Notes: a model not told the origin generated them from the letters alone. Shown: positions 26,523 through 37,753, counted from the stretch's first letter. The stretch: DNA of 64,000 bases from Burkholderia sp. Ac-20365 (GCF_017104715.1 NZ_JAAGPI010000033.1:1-64000); one strand, 5' to 3'. A program made the numbers and translations.

Positions 26523-27578
26523 ATGTCCAGTTCCACCCGGGCCTTCCTGCTGGGCCCGTTGCTCAAAGGGGTTTCCCGTTCGTTCTATCTGACGCTGCGC
26601 ATCCTGCCCGCCGGCATGCGCGATCCCATTGGGCTCGCGTATCTGCTCGCGCGCGCCGCGGACACAATCGCCGATACCGCATTGATCCCGCCGGAGCAGC
26701 GTCTTGCGTTGCTGCTCGCGTTGCGCGACCAGGTCAACGGCGCAACCGACAATGGCGAACTCGCACGGCGTCTGGCCGATGAAGTGGCGGGCCAGCAGAC
26801 GCAATCGGACGAAAAGGTGCTGCTCGAATCGATCGCGCCCGCGCTGGATGTGCTGCAGCAACTCGACGCAAGTGATCGCATTGCCGTGCGCGAGATCGTC
26901 ACGACCCTGACGACCGGCATGGAATTCGACCTGCGTACCTTCCCCGACGAGCGTTCTGGTCAGATCGTCGCGCTGCGCGAATGGAGCGAACTGGACCGCT
27001 ACACGTATCTGGTCGCGGGCTGCGTCGGCGAATTCTGGACGAAGATGACCTACGCGCATTTGCCAGGCACGCTGAAGACGGACTCCGCCATCATGCTCGA
27101 GCGTGGCGTGCGTTTCGGCAAGGCGCTGCAGATGACCAACGTGCTGCGCGATTGCGGCAAGGATCTGCGTATCGGGCGGTGTTATCTGCCGTCCGTGATG
27201 CTGGATCGCCATGGCCTGACGCCGCAGATGCTGATGGAGCCGCAAGCGTCGCAGCGCGCGCAGCCGCTGATGCACGAACTGGTGCGCAAATCGCTCGATC
27301 ATTTCCGCGCCGCGCTCGACTACACGCTCGCGATTCCGCGCTTTTCGCTGCGTTTGCGGCTCGCCTGCGTGTGGCCGATCGTGATCGGCCTCGAAACCCT
27401 GCTGCTGCTCGTCGATAACGCGCACTGGCTGGAGCCGGCGAAAGTGTCGAAGATCCAGCGCAAGCAGGTGTACGGCATTCTCGCGCGCTCGCTGCCTGTG
27501 TCGATGTCGGATGCGCTGCTGCGCAACTGGATCGACGGGCTGATCGGCGCGATCGAAGCACGCATCGGCGTTCGATAG
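26523..27578 (+). CDS. Squalene/phytoene synthase family enzyme
   Basis: A 351-residue trans-isoprenyl diphosphate head-to-head synthase. The N-terminal VSRSFYLTLRILP is the family entry motif; the first Asp-rich motif is DTIAD (47-51) and the second lies in NVLRDCGKDL (Asp210, Asp214), the Mg2+-diphosphate ligands. It would condense two farnesyl (or geranylgeranyl) diphosphates. It resembles eukaryote-type squalene synthase more than the HpnC/HpnD pair, and no hopanoid gene lies beside it. A C-terminal hydrophobic stretch (VWPIVIGLETLLLLV) may anchor it to the membrane. The ATG at 26523 starts at the family motif; upstream in-frame ATGs lack support. Confidence 0.85.
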   Translation: MSSSTRAFLLGPLLKGVSRSFYLTLRILPAGMRDPIGLAYLLARAADTIADTALIPPEQRLALLLALRDQVNGATDNGELARRLADEVAGQQTQSDEKVLLESIAPALDVLQQLDASDRIAVREIVTTLTTGMEFDLRTFPDERSGQIVALREWSELDRYTYLVAGCVGEFWTKMTYAHLPGTLKTDSAIMLERGVRFGKALQMTNVLRDCGKDLRIGRCYLPSVMLDRHGLTPQMLMEPQASQRAQPLMHELVRKSLDHFRAALDYTLAIPRFSLRLRLACVWPIVIGLETLLLLVDNAHWLEPAKVSKIQRKQVYGILARSLPVSMSDALLRNWIDGLIGAIEARIGVR

Positions 27579-27689
27579 ACAATTCCCGTCACGCGCCGCG
27601 TTATTCCCGATTTGTTGAATCACCGATCAAGCGCCTAAGATGAACATCGCACAACCCGAAGCGAAGGGCGGCCCGAGCCGCAATCGACC

Positions 27690-28028
27690 ATGACGGAAAT
27701 CGCCAGCTGGCACGCGCATGTGTACTTCGACCAGTCGACGCGTGACGCCGCGTGGACGCTGCGCGAAGCGATCGAAGCGCGTTTTGACGGCAGGTTCCAG
27801 ATGGGGCGCTTTCACGAGCGGCCCGTCGGCCCGCATCCGATGTGGTCGTATCAGCTGGCGTTCGGCAACGATCTGCTCGCGGAACTGTTTGCGTGGCTCA
27901 CGCTCAATCATGGCGCGCTCGACGTCTTCATCCATCCGAACACGGGTAACGCGCTGGAAGATCATCGCGATCGCGCGGCGTGGATCGGGCGCTCACATCA
28001 GCTGAATCTCGCTGCGCTGGGCGGATAA
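27690..28028 (+). CDS. DOPA 4,5-dioxygenase family protein
   Basis: A 112-residue protein of the DOPA-dioxygenase family. The putative metal-binding His pair is at the start (SWHAHVYFD) and further His are in FHERPVGPHPMWSYQLAF and LTLNHGALDVFIHPNTG, all conserved positions in this group. The fungal enzymes cleave the ring of DOPA in betalain synthesis; bacterial members are mostly uncharacterised ring-cleavage enzymes. The next gene starts 54 bases on. Confidence 0.88.
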   Translation: MTEIASWHAHVYFDQSTRDAAWTLREAIEARFDGRFQMGRFHERPVGPHPMWSYQLAFGNDLLAELFAWLTLNHGALDVFIHPNTGNALEDHRDRAAWIGRSHQLNLAALGG

Positions 28029-28082
28029 CGCGCGTTCGGCCCGGCGCATCGTCGCGCGCGCGGCGCGCGTGGAGGTCTGGTC

Positions 28083-28813
28083 ATGACGGTCACCAATGCG
28101 GTGTCGGGCACCAACGTCCATGAAGTGGCGGACGGCATTTACCGGATCAACACGCCTGTGTATTTCGAAGGCGGCCCCGGTGGCTTTTCCTTCAACCAGT
28201 ATCTGATCGCCGACGACGCGCCGCTGCTGTTCCATACCGGTCCGCGCAAGATGTTCCCGCTGGTGCGCGAGGCGGTGGCGTCCGTGTTGCCGCCCGAACG
28301 GCTGCGGCATATCGCGTTTTCGCATGTCGAAGCGGACGAATGCGGCTCGCTCAACGACTGGCTCGACGCCGCGCCTGAGGCGCTGCCGCTGTGCAGCAGC
28401 ATCGCCAAGCTGGTGTCCATCGACGATCTCGCCGACCGCCAGCGCGCGGCCTCGAAGACGGCGAGACGGTCGATATCGGCCGCCACCGGCTGCGCTGGCT
28501 CGCGACGCCGCATCTGCCGCACGCATGGGAATGCGGGATGCTGTTCGACGAGACGACGCAGACGCTGTTCTGCGGCGACCTGTTCACGCAAGGCGGCGCC
28601 GAACTGCCCGTGATGACGGGCGCGGATATCCTCGGTCCGAGCGAAGCGTTCCGCCGCAGCATGGACTACTACTCGCACACGAAACACGGCGACGCGATGC
28701 TCGAACGGCTCGCCGCGCTCGCGCCCGGCACGCTTGCGTGCATGCACGGCAGCGCATGGCAGGGCGATGGCGCCGCCTTGCTGCGGGCGCTGGCGGCGTC
28801 GCTGCACGAGTAA
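28083..28813 (+). pseudogene. Frameshifted MBL-fold (flavodiiron-type) oxygen-binding protein
   Basis: Two overlapping frames together make one 243-codon MBL-fold protein. The first (28083 onward) has GFSFNQYLI and the di-iron motif SHVEADECGSLNDW (H-x-E-x-D); the second supplies WECGMLFDE, LFCGDLF and CMHGSAWQGDG. They join near 28440, where GACCGCCAGC would restore one frame with a single extra C (giving DRPARxLEDGETVDIG). So one base is missing. The ribosome site GGAGGT and start are intact, and the second half shows no other damage, so the shift is recent or a sequencing error. Intact relatives bind O2 or NO at a di-iron centre. Confidence 0.85.
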
Positions 28814-28936
28814 GCGGGGACACTCGCCGCAGTGCAGCACAAGTTTTTTCGCGCGGGCTGTCGATTCCCGTTGCCGCGACTCGTCGTCTGAGTGAGCGGA
28901 CATGTCGTCCGCTATCCGCCAGCAAGGACGACGACG

Positions 28937-29590
28937 ATGACCTTGAAGCTCTACGCCCATCCGTTTTCTTCGTATTGCCAGAAGGCGCTCACCGCGCTCT
29001 ATGAGAACGGCACACCGTTCGACTATCGCCGGCTCGACGAACCCGGCGCGATGGACGAACTGGCCGCGCGCTGGCCGATCCGGCGCTTCCCAATGCTCGT
29101 CGACGAAGGCCGCACGATCGCCGAGGCGACCATCATCATCGAGCATCTCGCGCTGTTTCATCCCGGCCCCGTGAAACTGCTGCCCGACGATCCGCGCGCC
29201 GCGCTCGACGTGCGTTTCATGGATCGTTTCTTTGACAACTATCTTGCGACGCCGCAGCAGAAGATCGTTTTCGACGGCATGCGCGATGCAAGCGAGCGCG
29301 ATCCGCGCGGTGTCGCCGATGCGCGCGCGCTGCTCGAAGTCGCGTACGCATGGCTCGACAACACGATGAAAAGCCGCGAATGGGCGGCGGGCGAGCGCTT
29401 CAGTCTCGCGGACTGCGGCGCCGCGCCGTTTCTTTTCTATGCGGACTGGACGCACCGGATCGATCCGAAGTTTGAGCATGTGATTGCGTATCGCAAGCGT
29501 CTGCTGAAACGGCCGTCGTTTGCGCGCGCCGTCGAGGAAGCGCGGCCTTATCGCCATCTGTTTCCGCTGGGCGCGCCGGATCGCGACTGA
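28937..29590 (+). CDS. Glutathione S-transferase family protein
   Basis: A 217-residue soluble GST. The thioredoxin-like half starts KLYAHPFSSYCQKALTAL with the Ser/Cys activation region, then FPMLVDEGRTIAEATIIIEHL (cis-Pro and gamma-glutamate binding Glu-Ala pair); residues from about 85 form the all-helical domain with FSLADCGAAPF. It would conjugate glutathione to electrophiles. ATG at 28937 with AAGGA upstream. Part of a same-strand row of stress-type genes. Confidence 0.9.
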   Translation: MTLKLYAHPFSSYCQKALTALYENGTPFDYRRLDEPGAMDELAARWPIRRFPMLVDEGRTIAEATIIIEHLALFHPGPVKLLPDDPRAALDVRFMDRFFDNYLATPQQKIVFDGMRDASERDPRGVADARALLEVAYAWLDNTMKSREWAAGERFSLADCGAAPFLFYADWTHRIDPKFEHVIAYRKRLLKRPSFARAVEEARPYRHLFPLGAPDRD

Positions 29591-29640
29591 TTTGCTCGAC
29601 CATGACTTTCAACCCTGACCTTTACGAAAGGGAGGCAAGG

Positions 29641-30351
29641 ATGTCTTCAGCACCTTCTCTCGTGCCCGCCGCCGAACTTGCGAAGCGCAATGGCCGGCAC
29701 TATCCGAACGAAAGCGTCGAATACCGCCGCGCGCGCGATGCGCTGCTCGCGGAGGAAATCGAATTGCGGCGCCATATCGAACGCGTTGCCGGGCAGCGGC
29801 GTGCGCTGCCGCCGGGCGGCGACGTGACGGGCGACTATCGTTTTGTCGGCGAAGCGGGTCCAGTGGACTTCGCCGGGCTGTTCGGCGACAAGGACACGCT
29901 CGTGATCTACAGCTATATGTTCGGGCCGCAGCGCGAGCGGCCGTGTCCGATGTGCACGTCGCTATTGAGCGCGTGGGACGGCGAGGCGCGCGACATCGCA
30001 CAACGCATCGCGCTGGCCGTCGTGGCGCGCTCGCCGATCGAGAAACTGCTGGCGTTCAGGCGGGAGCGCGGCTGGCGCGATCTGAAGCTGTATTCGGATG
30101 CGAACGGCGCGTATAGCCGCGACTTCGGTGCGATTGCGGAGGACGGCGGCGACGAGCCGGCGTGTCAGGTGTTCACGCGCCGCGACGGCGTGATCCGGCA
30201 TTTCTATGCGGCGGAAATGGGTTTCGAAACCGCCGATCCCGGTCAAGATCCGCGCGGCGCGCCCGATCTGATGCCGATGTGGACGATCTTCGATCTGACG
30301 CCGGAAGGGCGTGATCCGAAGTGGTATCCGAAGCTCGATTACGGGAAATGA
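29641..30351 (+). CDS. DUF899 family thioredoxin-like protein
   Basis: A 236-residue protein of the DUF899 family, a thioredoxin-fold group of unknown role. The N-terminal YRRARDALLAEEIELRRHIE helix, GDYRFVGEAGPVDFAGLF, the CPMCTSLLSAWD motif (Cys pair) and FFDLTPEGR-like end (TIFDLTPEGRD) are typical. The CPMC pair could be redox active. ATG at 29641 has GGGAGG upstream; an in-frame ATG at 29602 lacks one. Confidence 0.88.
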   Translation: MSSAPSLVPAAELAKRNGRHYPNESVEYRRARDALLAEEIELRRHIERVAGQRRALPPGGDVTGDYRFVGEAGPVDFAGLFGDKDTLVIYSYMFGPQRERPCPMCTSLLSAWDGEARDIAQRIALAVVARSPIEKLLAFRRERGWRDLKLYSDANGAYSRDFGAIAEDGGDEPACQVFTRRDGVIRHFYAAEMGFETADPGQDPRGAPDLMPMWTIFDLTPEGRDPKWYPKLDYGK

Positions 30352-30363
30352 GAGCGCAGCAGA

Positions 30364-30386
30364 ACGCGCCGCATCGCGCGGCGCGT
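30364..30386 (+). terminator. GC-rich stem-loop behind the DUF899 gene
   Basis: ACGCGCCGC (30364-30372) pairs with GCGGCGCGT (30378-30386). Placed between convergent genes, but without a T tract. Confidence 0.45.
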
Positions 30387-30420
30387 GTCGGACTTCAGAC
30401 GCGTTGGACGCTTTAGACGC

Positions 30421-30786
30421 TTAGTCGGCGAGACGCTTGTCGGCGAGGGCGCGTTCGCAGTCGCCGAGCACGGTCACGACGAGGCGGGCTTGCGCGTCGA
30501 GTTCGTCGGTATCGAGGATTTCTTCGACGGCATCGCGCGCCCAGTCGGCTTCGACAAAGGAGGCATGACGCTGCGCGATATCGAGTGCCATGGCGGACAG
30601 CCGCGCGATGCACAGCCAGTCGGCGGTGCGCCCGTGCCGGTCGAGCCACTTGTGCGCGGCTTCTACGTGAAAGGACGGTGAGGGCCAGGTCTCGTTCAGA
30701 TACCAGGCGCCCAGGCTTCCGCACGTGAGCCAGCACAGCAGCTCCACGCGGTCGCGTTGGCTCAGAAGATGGCGTACATCACTCAT
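30421..30786 (-). CDS. Uncharacterised 121-residue protein
   Basis: No family recognised. A soluble, mostly helical protein starting MSDVRHLLSQRDRVELLCWL with a Trp-rich centre (AWYLNETWPSP, AHKWLDRHGRTADWL). The ATG at 30786 is the best start; an in-frame ATG at 30834 is less likely. It is a single gene between the DUF899 gene (convergent) and the MBL hydrolase. Codon use is typical of the window, which supports that it is real. Confidence 0.65.
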   Translation of the reverse strand: MSDVRHLLSQRDRVELLCWLTCGSLGAWYLNETWPSPSFHVEAAHKWLDRHGRTADWLCIARLSAMALDIAQRHASFVEADWARDAVEEILDTDELDAQARLVVTVLGDCERALADKRLAD

Positions 30787-31000
30787 GGCGACGCTCGCGA
30801 AGGTAACGGATATGACGTGAGTTCCGCGTAGCAAAGCTCGAACCCTTGTGTGTACGACAATAACACGACGTTGTGCCCCGCACGACAGGGTTTAACCGGA
30901 TGCCAGGCCTATCGGGTGATGCTGAATGTGGGCTGGCCGACAATCGTGCTCACGTGCCGCGCTGGATTGCACTCGCACAGTGCAGCGCAAGCTCGCAGTT

Positions 31001-32137
31001 TCACTGCGCGCACGTGCCGGGCGAAGCAGTCGTATCGTCGAGGCGGATCATCTGGCCGTGATGAAGAACGGTGAACGCATCGTCGGGCAGGCCGGCTTTG
31101 CGAGTCGCTTCGGCGAGTTTGCGCGGCGGCTCGTCGAGCGCTTCGTCGGTCAGTTCGAACGTCCCCCAGTGAATGCCGATGCCTTTCTTCGCGTGGATGT
31201 CCTCAAAAATCTGCACGGCCTGCTGCGGGTCCACGTGCTGAGGTCCCATGAACCAGCGCGGCTCGTACGCGCCGACGGGAATCAGTGCGAGATCGATGCA
31301 GCCGAACGCAGCGCCGATCCGTTTGAAATCGTTCGAGTAGCCGGTGTCGCCCGCGAAATACACCGAGAACGGATGCGCGGCGCCTGCGGGCGTCTTCATC
31401 ACCCAGCCGCCCCACAGCGTCTCGTTGCGATCGGTGAGGCTGCGCGCCGACCAGTGCGTCGCCGGAACGAACCAGAAGTCGAGGCCCGGCACGCTGGTCG
31501 GATCGCCCCAGTCGAGTTCCTGAACATTCGTGATGCCTTTCTCCGCGAGCCACACCTTGATGCCGAGCGGCACGAGAAAGAGCGGCGGTCCACCCGGCTG
31601 CGCGTTGAGTGCTTTCACGCTCGCGGTGTCGAGATGGTCGTAGTGACTGTGCGAGATCACCACGACGTCGATATGCGGCAGTTCGTCGAGCGCAAGACCG
31701 GGCGGCACGCGCCGTTTCGGACCGGCGAACGTGAGTGGCGACGCACGGTCGGAAAACATCGGATCGGCGATCACGTTGACGCCGTTGATCTGCAGCAGCG
31801 CGGTCGCGTGGCCGATCCACGTCAGCGTGTCGTCGCTGCGGTTTGCCTTGAGCCACGCGACATCGGGATGGTCGACGGGGAAAGCGTAGCCGTTCGCGGG
31901 CGCGGGCGGCAGGCCATGCGTCCAGCGGTTCCAGCGCCATTTCCACACCGAGCCGCGCGCGAGTGGCCCGTCCATGTTCTCGTAGCCGCTGTCGGTGCGC
32001 GGCGCGTGATGGATACCGCTTGCGGCGATCCTGTCAGGCGACGGATCGGGCTGCTGCGCGTTCGCTGCACCATGCGCAGATGCGACGCTCAGGACGAGGG
32101 CGGCGCAAGCCACGCGCAAGCGAAACGGAAGTGGCAT
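31001..32137 (-). CDS. Exported MBL-fold metallohydrolase (UlaG/NAPE-PLD-like)
   Basis: A 378-residue metallo-beta-lactamase-fold protein. Residues 1-25 are a signal peptide (ALVLSVASAHGAANA). Zinc ligands are in VISHSHYDHLD (HxHxDH) with later ligands in FAGDTGYSNDF and GIHWGTFEL. The long N-terminal region with DPMFSDRASPL resembles the lactonase/phospholipase-D (RomA/NAPE-PLD) branch. ATG at 32137 starts the signal peptide; the frame is open further upstream without support. Substrate unknown. Confidence 0.88.
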   Translation of the reverse strand: MPLPFRLRVACAALVLSVASAHGAANAQQPDPSPDRIAASGIHHAPRTDSGYENMDGPLARGSVWKWRWNRWTHGLPPAPANGYAFPVDHPDVAWLKANRSDDTLTWIGHATALLQINGVNVIADPMFSDRASPLTFAGPKRRVPPGLALDELPHIDVVVISHSHYDHLDTASVKALNAQPGGPPLFLVPLGIKVWLAEKGITNVQELDWGDPTSVPGLDFWFVPATHWSARSLTDRNETLWGGWVMKTPAGAAHPFSVYFAGDTGYSNDFKRIGAAFGCIDLALIPVGAYEPRWFMGPQHVDPQQAVQIFEDIHAKKGIGIHWGTFELTDEALDEPPRKLAEATRKAGLPDDAFTVLHHGQMIRLDDTTASPGTCAQ

Positions 32138-32563
32138 CGTGTAGTAGATGTGCTGGCGCGACTGTCGCCATAAAATAGAGGATTCGACAGTGTAGACCGG
32201 ACGACGCCGCCTTCGCCCGCGCCGGAACAGACCGGGCGGTGGCCTCGAGCGCGAGCTTCGGTAAAAAGGTTCATCCTTCCGCCATTTGCCGCGCGCAATC
32301 TCGGCCTGCAAGCGAATCAGGCGAATATCCCGATTCCGGAACAATTGTGCTTGTATGGATATTGCAAAGTGCAATGAAATGCCGTTTGTGACGGGGAAAG
32401 CGCAGCGATGCAGGGAAAATTCTGCATTTTTTTGCGTTGAAGGCGATTCCGATGGCCCGATTCAAACCGTCAAAATCCAAAATAAGGCAAAATTCGGGGC
32501 ATTCGCGTCGGCTGTGGCGCTGCCGGCGGCATTTCCCAACCTTTCTCGACCAAGAGCAAAGCG
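32138..32563. other. Intergenic region, 5' leader of isocitrate dehydrogenase
   Basis: 426 bases between divergent genes. Unusually AT-rich in its middle (about 32320-32480). It holds one terminator-like hairpin, listed separately; no gene seen. Confidence 0.5.
32408..32433 (+). terminator. Small intrinsic-terminator-like hairpin in the leader
   Basis: ATGCAG (32408-32413) pairs with CTGCAT (32422-32427) around an 8-nt A-rich loop and runs into seven T. It lies 131 bases before the isocitrate dehydrogenase start, so it could end a short leader RNA or act as an attenuator. Confidence 0.5.
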
Positions 32564-34807
<2,244 letters not shown>

Positions 34808-34835
34808 GCCTTTTAGGTTGTTGTGATGTGAGCGG

Positions 34836-34874
34836 AGCCCGCACGTGTTTTTGATGTGCGGGCTTTGTTTTTTT
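34836..34874 (+). terminator. Rho-independent terminator of isocitrate dehydrogenase
   Basis: AGCCCGCAC (34836-34844) pairs with GTGCGGGCT (34856-34864) around an 11-nt loop and is followed by a T-rich tract. Confidence 0.92.
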
Positions 34875-34927
34875 GCTGCGCAAGTGGTTTGGTTGTCTTG
34901 CGACGCTGGTTTGGTTTGCTTGTGTTG

Positions 34928-35585
34928 TCGCTGGCATCCGCGATTTGTTATTGGTTTGCCTGGGTTGCCCCTGTGCGGGGCGGCACCTACTTTTCTTTGC
35001 CGCGGCAAAGAAAAGTAGGCAAAAGAAAGCCGCTGAACACCGCTAGTTCTTGTCTCCGCCTGAGGGCCCCCAACGGGTCCTCTCCTTCATGCGGCAACCT
35101 CTCAGTCACCGCCCGTTGCCAGCGCACTGAATGAGCGCCTCATCCGCTTCACACTCCCGCGTCGTCACACGCGCGACCAAATCTCCCACGTTCTATAGCG
35201 GCAAACTGTGTGTAGGCTTTCCCGGCTTATGCGCTTCACTCCGGACTGGAAAACACGATCGGTGTCGTAAGAGCGCTGACGTGTGAAGCACTTCGACCTA
35301 CACACAGTTTGCCACCTGGGCGGCAGTGACCATTCGCTGCCGCTGGCGGCGCTACGGGTGAGTGAAGCGGGTGAGGCGTTTATACGCGGCGTTGGTAACG
35401 GGCGGTGAATAGCGGGTTTGCCGTTTGAAGCATAAGATCCGTTGGGGGCCCTCAGGCTGAGGTCAAGAGCTGGCGGTGTTAGCCCGCTTTCTTTGCTTAC
35501 TTTCTTTGCGGCGGCAAAGAAAGTAAGTGCCGCCCCGCACAGGGGCAACGCCTGAAGTACGAAGGCATATCGCGGATGCCAGCGA
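34928..35585. repeat. Large palindromic repeat element, copy C
   Basis: 658 bp, collinear with copies A and B. Inverted ends (TCGCTGGCATCCGCG at 34928, complement ending at 35585), the same terminal palindromes, and the central stem (35200-35216 with 35297-35313). Outer similarity on the left extends to GTCTTGCGACGC at 34895. On the right the usual AGCGAC-AAG flank is replaced by an 8-bp tandem repeat, so the outer edge differs here. Confidence 0.9.
35200..35313. repeat. Central stem-loop of repeat copy C
   Basis: GGCAAACTGTGTGTAGG (35200-35216) pairs perfectly with 35297-35313; same stem variant as copy B. Confidence 0.85.
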
Positions 35586-35638
35586 ACAGCGGAACAGCGG
35601 AACAGCGGAACAGCGGAACAGCAAAACCAAAACCAAAC
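35583..35638. repeat. 8-bp tandem repeat and CCAAAA tract before the MFS gene
   Basis: Four exact copies of GGAACAGC (the first preceded by the variant CGAACAGC) are followed by AAAACCAAAACCAAACC up to four bases before the MFS start codon. This fills the place where a ribosome site would be expected. Confidence 0.88.
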
Positions 35639-35641
35639 CAT

Positions 35642-36883
35642 ATGCGCGCTCAACACCACGCATTCTTCGCCTCGCTATTCTTCTCCCGCCTCGCGGACCA
35701 GATCCTGCTATTCCTCGTGCCGCTCGTCGTCTTCCAGACGACCCAACAAGCGACATGGTCGGGCATCGCATTCTTCATCGAAGCACTCCCTCGCTACATC
35801 GTCGTTCCCGTGTGCGGCGCACTGTGCGACCGGATCTCGCCAGTCACGGTGCTGCGCGCGAGCCAGCGTTGTCGCGCGATTGCATGCGTGCTGGGCATCG
35901 CGGGCTTTGCGATTGCGGGTGGCATCGGCTGGCTGATCGCGCTGTCGGCTGTCTGCGGCGTGCTGACGAGTCAAGGGCTTGTCGCGCGCGAAGTGCTGCT
36001 CCCACAGGTATTCACATCAGAACGCTTCGAGAAAGTACTGTCGTATGCGCAGATCGCCGATCAGGTCGGTGTCGTCGTGGGGCCGATGCTCGCGGGTTTG
36101 CTGCTCGGCTGGTGGCGCTGGGAATATGTGGTCGGCGTCGCGGCCGTGCTGTTCTTCGCCGCCGATGGCGCGACGCTAGTCTGGCAGCGCGCGAGCGCAT
36201 TCGTCTGGACGTCGCACGGGCACGTAAGCGGCAACTGGCTCGCGCCCATCAAAACCGCGCTGGCGCATATCGTGCGGCTGCCGGGTCTCGGCAGGTTGAT
36301 CGCGCTGGCCGCAGCGGAAAACCTCGTGATCGGTGTAACGCTCGCGACGTCAGCGGCAATGGTGACGGGGCTGCACCGGCGGCCGGATGCGTTCTATACC
36401 TTCGTGCAGACCGCAGGCGCCATCGCGACGATCGTCATTCTGCTGCTGATCGCGCGCGTACAGATCCCGCGCAAGGCGCTCGGGCTCGTGTCCTTTCTCG
36501 CGATCTTCGCTGGTGGCCTGCTTGCCGGGCTGAGTCCGTCCGTATGGGGTTACGTCGTGGGCTTTCTGCTGATCGTCGGATTCGACAAGATGTTCAGCAT
36601 CTACATCCGCAGCGTCCGTCAGGCGATCATTCCGGCTAAGGATTACGGCAAGACGCTCGGCGTCGTCATCATGCTAAACAATCTTACGCAGCCGCTCGCG
36701 GGGCTACTGGTCGGCGTGTTTTCGGGGAATGGGCGCATGAGCGCGGTCGTGGTCGCGATCTCGCTGGGTATGGGTGCGCTCGGGCTTCTGGTCGTGCTGC
36801 TCGGCATCAGCGCAGTCAGGCGGCAGCGCACCGCGGTGCACGCTGCGCCATTGACCGGCCGGACACCGGACAGCGCCGACTGA
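35642..36883 (+). CDS. MFS transporter (EntS-like exporter group)
   Basis: A 413-residue major-facilitator protein with about twelve membrane segments. N-terminal FASLFFSRLADQILLFLVPLV and GALCDRISPVTVLRASQ (the loop 2-3 motif) resemble the siderophore-exporter-like (EntS/YbdA) group. The ATG at 35642 is chosen; the open frame reaches 35576 but that part is just translated tandem repeat. The upstream 60 bases are simple repeat without an evident ribosome site. Neighbours give no substrate clue. Confidence 0.88.
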   Translation: MRAQHHAFFASLFFSRLADQILLFLVPLVVFQTTQQATWSGIAFFIEALPRYIVVPVCGALCDRISPVTVLRASQRCRAIACVLGIAGFAIAGGIGWLIALSAVCGVLTSQGLVAREVLLPQVFTSERFEKVLSYAQIADQVGVVVGPMLAGLLLGWWRWEYVVGVAAVLFFAADGATLVWQRASAFVWTSHGHVSGNWLAPIKTALAHIVRLPGLGRLIALAAAENLVIGVTLATSAAMVTGLHRRPDAFYTFVQTAGAIATIVILLLIARVQIPRKALGLVSFLAIFAGGLLAGLSPSVWGYVVGFLLIVGFDKMFSIYIRSVRQAIIPAKDYGKTLGVVIMLNNLTQPLAGLLVGVFSGNGRMSAVVVAISLGMGALGLLVVLLGISAVRRQRTAVHAAPLTGRTPDSAD

Positions 36884-36936
36884 TGCGGTGATGTCACAAT
36901 ACCGCGACCGACTTTCATCCACGGAGCGCAACCGCA

Positions 36937-37749
36937 ATGGAAACGGACGACGAGCTGAAACACTTCGCCTTGCACGGCGCCGAGCCGCTGCCCGAAGCGC
37001 AGGATGCGGGTTTCGTGGAAAACGCGGGCGCGCGCATCGCGTGGTACGCGTATGGCGCAGGAAACCCCGTGGTGCTGCTGCACGGCGGGCTCGGACATAG
37101 CGGCAACTGGGGTTATCAGGTGCCCGCGCTGGTCGAAGCGGGCTATCGCACGATCCTGATCGACAGCCGCGGCCACGGCCGCAGCACGCGCGACGCGCAA
37201 CCGTACAGCTACGAACTGATGGTCTCCGACGTGCTCGCCGTGCTCGACACGCTGAACGTGCCGGAAGCGGCCTTCGTCGGCTGGAGCGACGGCGCGTGCA
37301 CCGCGCTGATTCTCGGCCAGCGCGCACCGGAGCGCGTCGCCGGCGTGTTCTTCTTCGCGTGCAACATGCACCCGGACGGCGCGAAACCCTTCGTGCCGAC
37401 GCCAGTAATCGACCGCTGCTTCAGCCGGCATCGCGCGGACTACGAGGCGATATCGGCGACGCCCGGCGAGTTCGACGCATTCGTCGCCGCCGTCAGCGAG
37501 ATGCAGCGCACGCAGCCCAACTACTGCGCCGACGATCTCGCGCAAATCGCCGTGCGCGTCGTGGTCGCGATCGGCGAGCACGACGAGTTCATCAAGCGCG
37601 AACACGCCGTCTGGCTGGCCGAAACGATTCCCGACGCCGAACTGATCGTGCTGCCGAACGTGAGCCATTTCGCGCCGTTGCAACGGCCGGCGCTATTCAA
37701 CGGCGTGATCGAGCGGTTCGCCGGAACCGCCTTCGAATCGTCACGCTGA
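36937..37749 (+). CDS. Alpha/beta-hydrolase
   Basis: A 270-residue alpha/beta-hydrolase fold enzyme. The oxyanion region is VVLLHGGLGHSGNW, the nucleophile elbow is GWSDGA (Ser), the acid is likely in AIGEHDEFIK and the catalytic His in NVSHFAPLQ. The family includes esterases, lactonases and C-C hydrolases; substrate unknown. Starts 53 bases after the MFS gene on the same strand and is convergent with the efflux operon. Confidence 0.9.
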   Translation: METDDELKHFALHGAEPLPEAQDAGFVENAGARIAWYAYGAGNPVVLLHGGLGHSGNWGYQVPALVEAGYRTILIDSRGHGRSTRDAQPYSYELMVSDVLAVLDTLNVPEAAFVGWSDGACTALILGQRAPERVAGVFFFACNMHPDGAKPFVPTPVIDRCFSRHRADYEAISATPGEFDAFVAAVSEMQRTQPNYCADDLAQIAVRVVVAIGEHDEFIKREHAVWLAETIPDAELIVLPNVSHFAPLQRPALFNGVIERFAGTAFESSR

Positions 37750-37753
37750 CGCC

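Larger units (their letters stand above)
34808..35641. other. Gene-free interval with terminator and repeat copy C
   Basis: 834 bases between two plus-strand genes, filled by a terminator, GGTTTG-type sequence, repeat copy C and an 8-bp tandem repeat. No credible gene. Confidence 0.75.
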
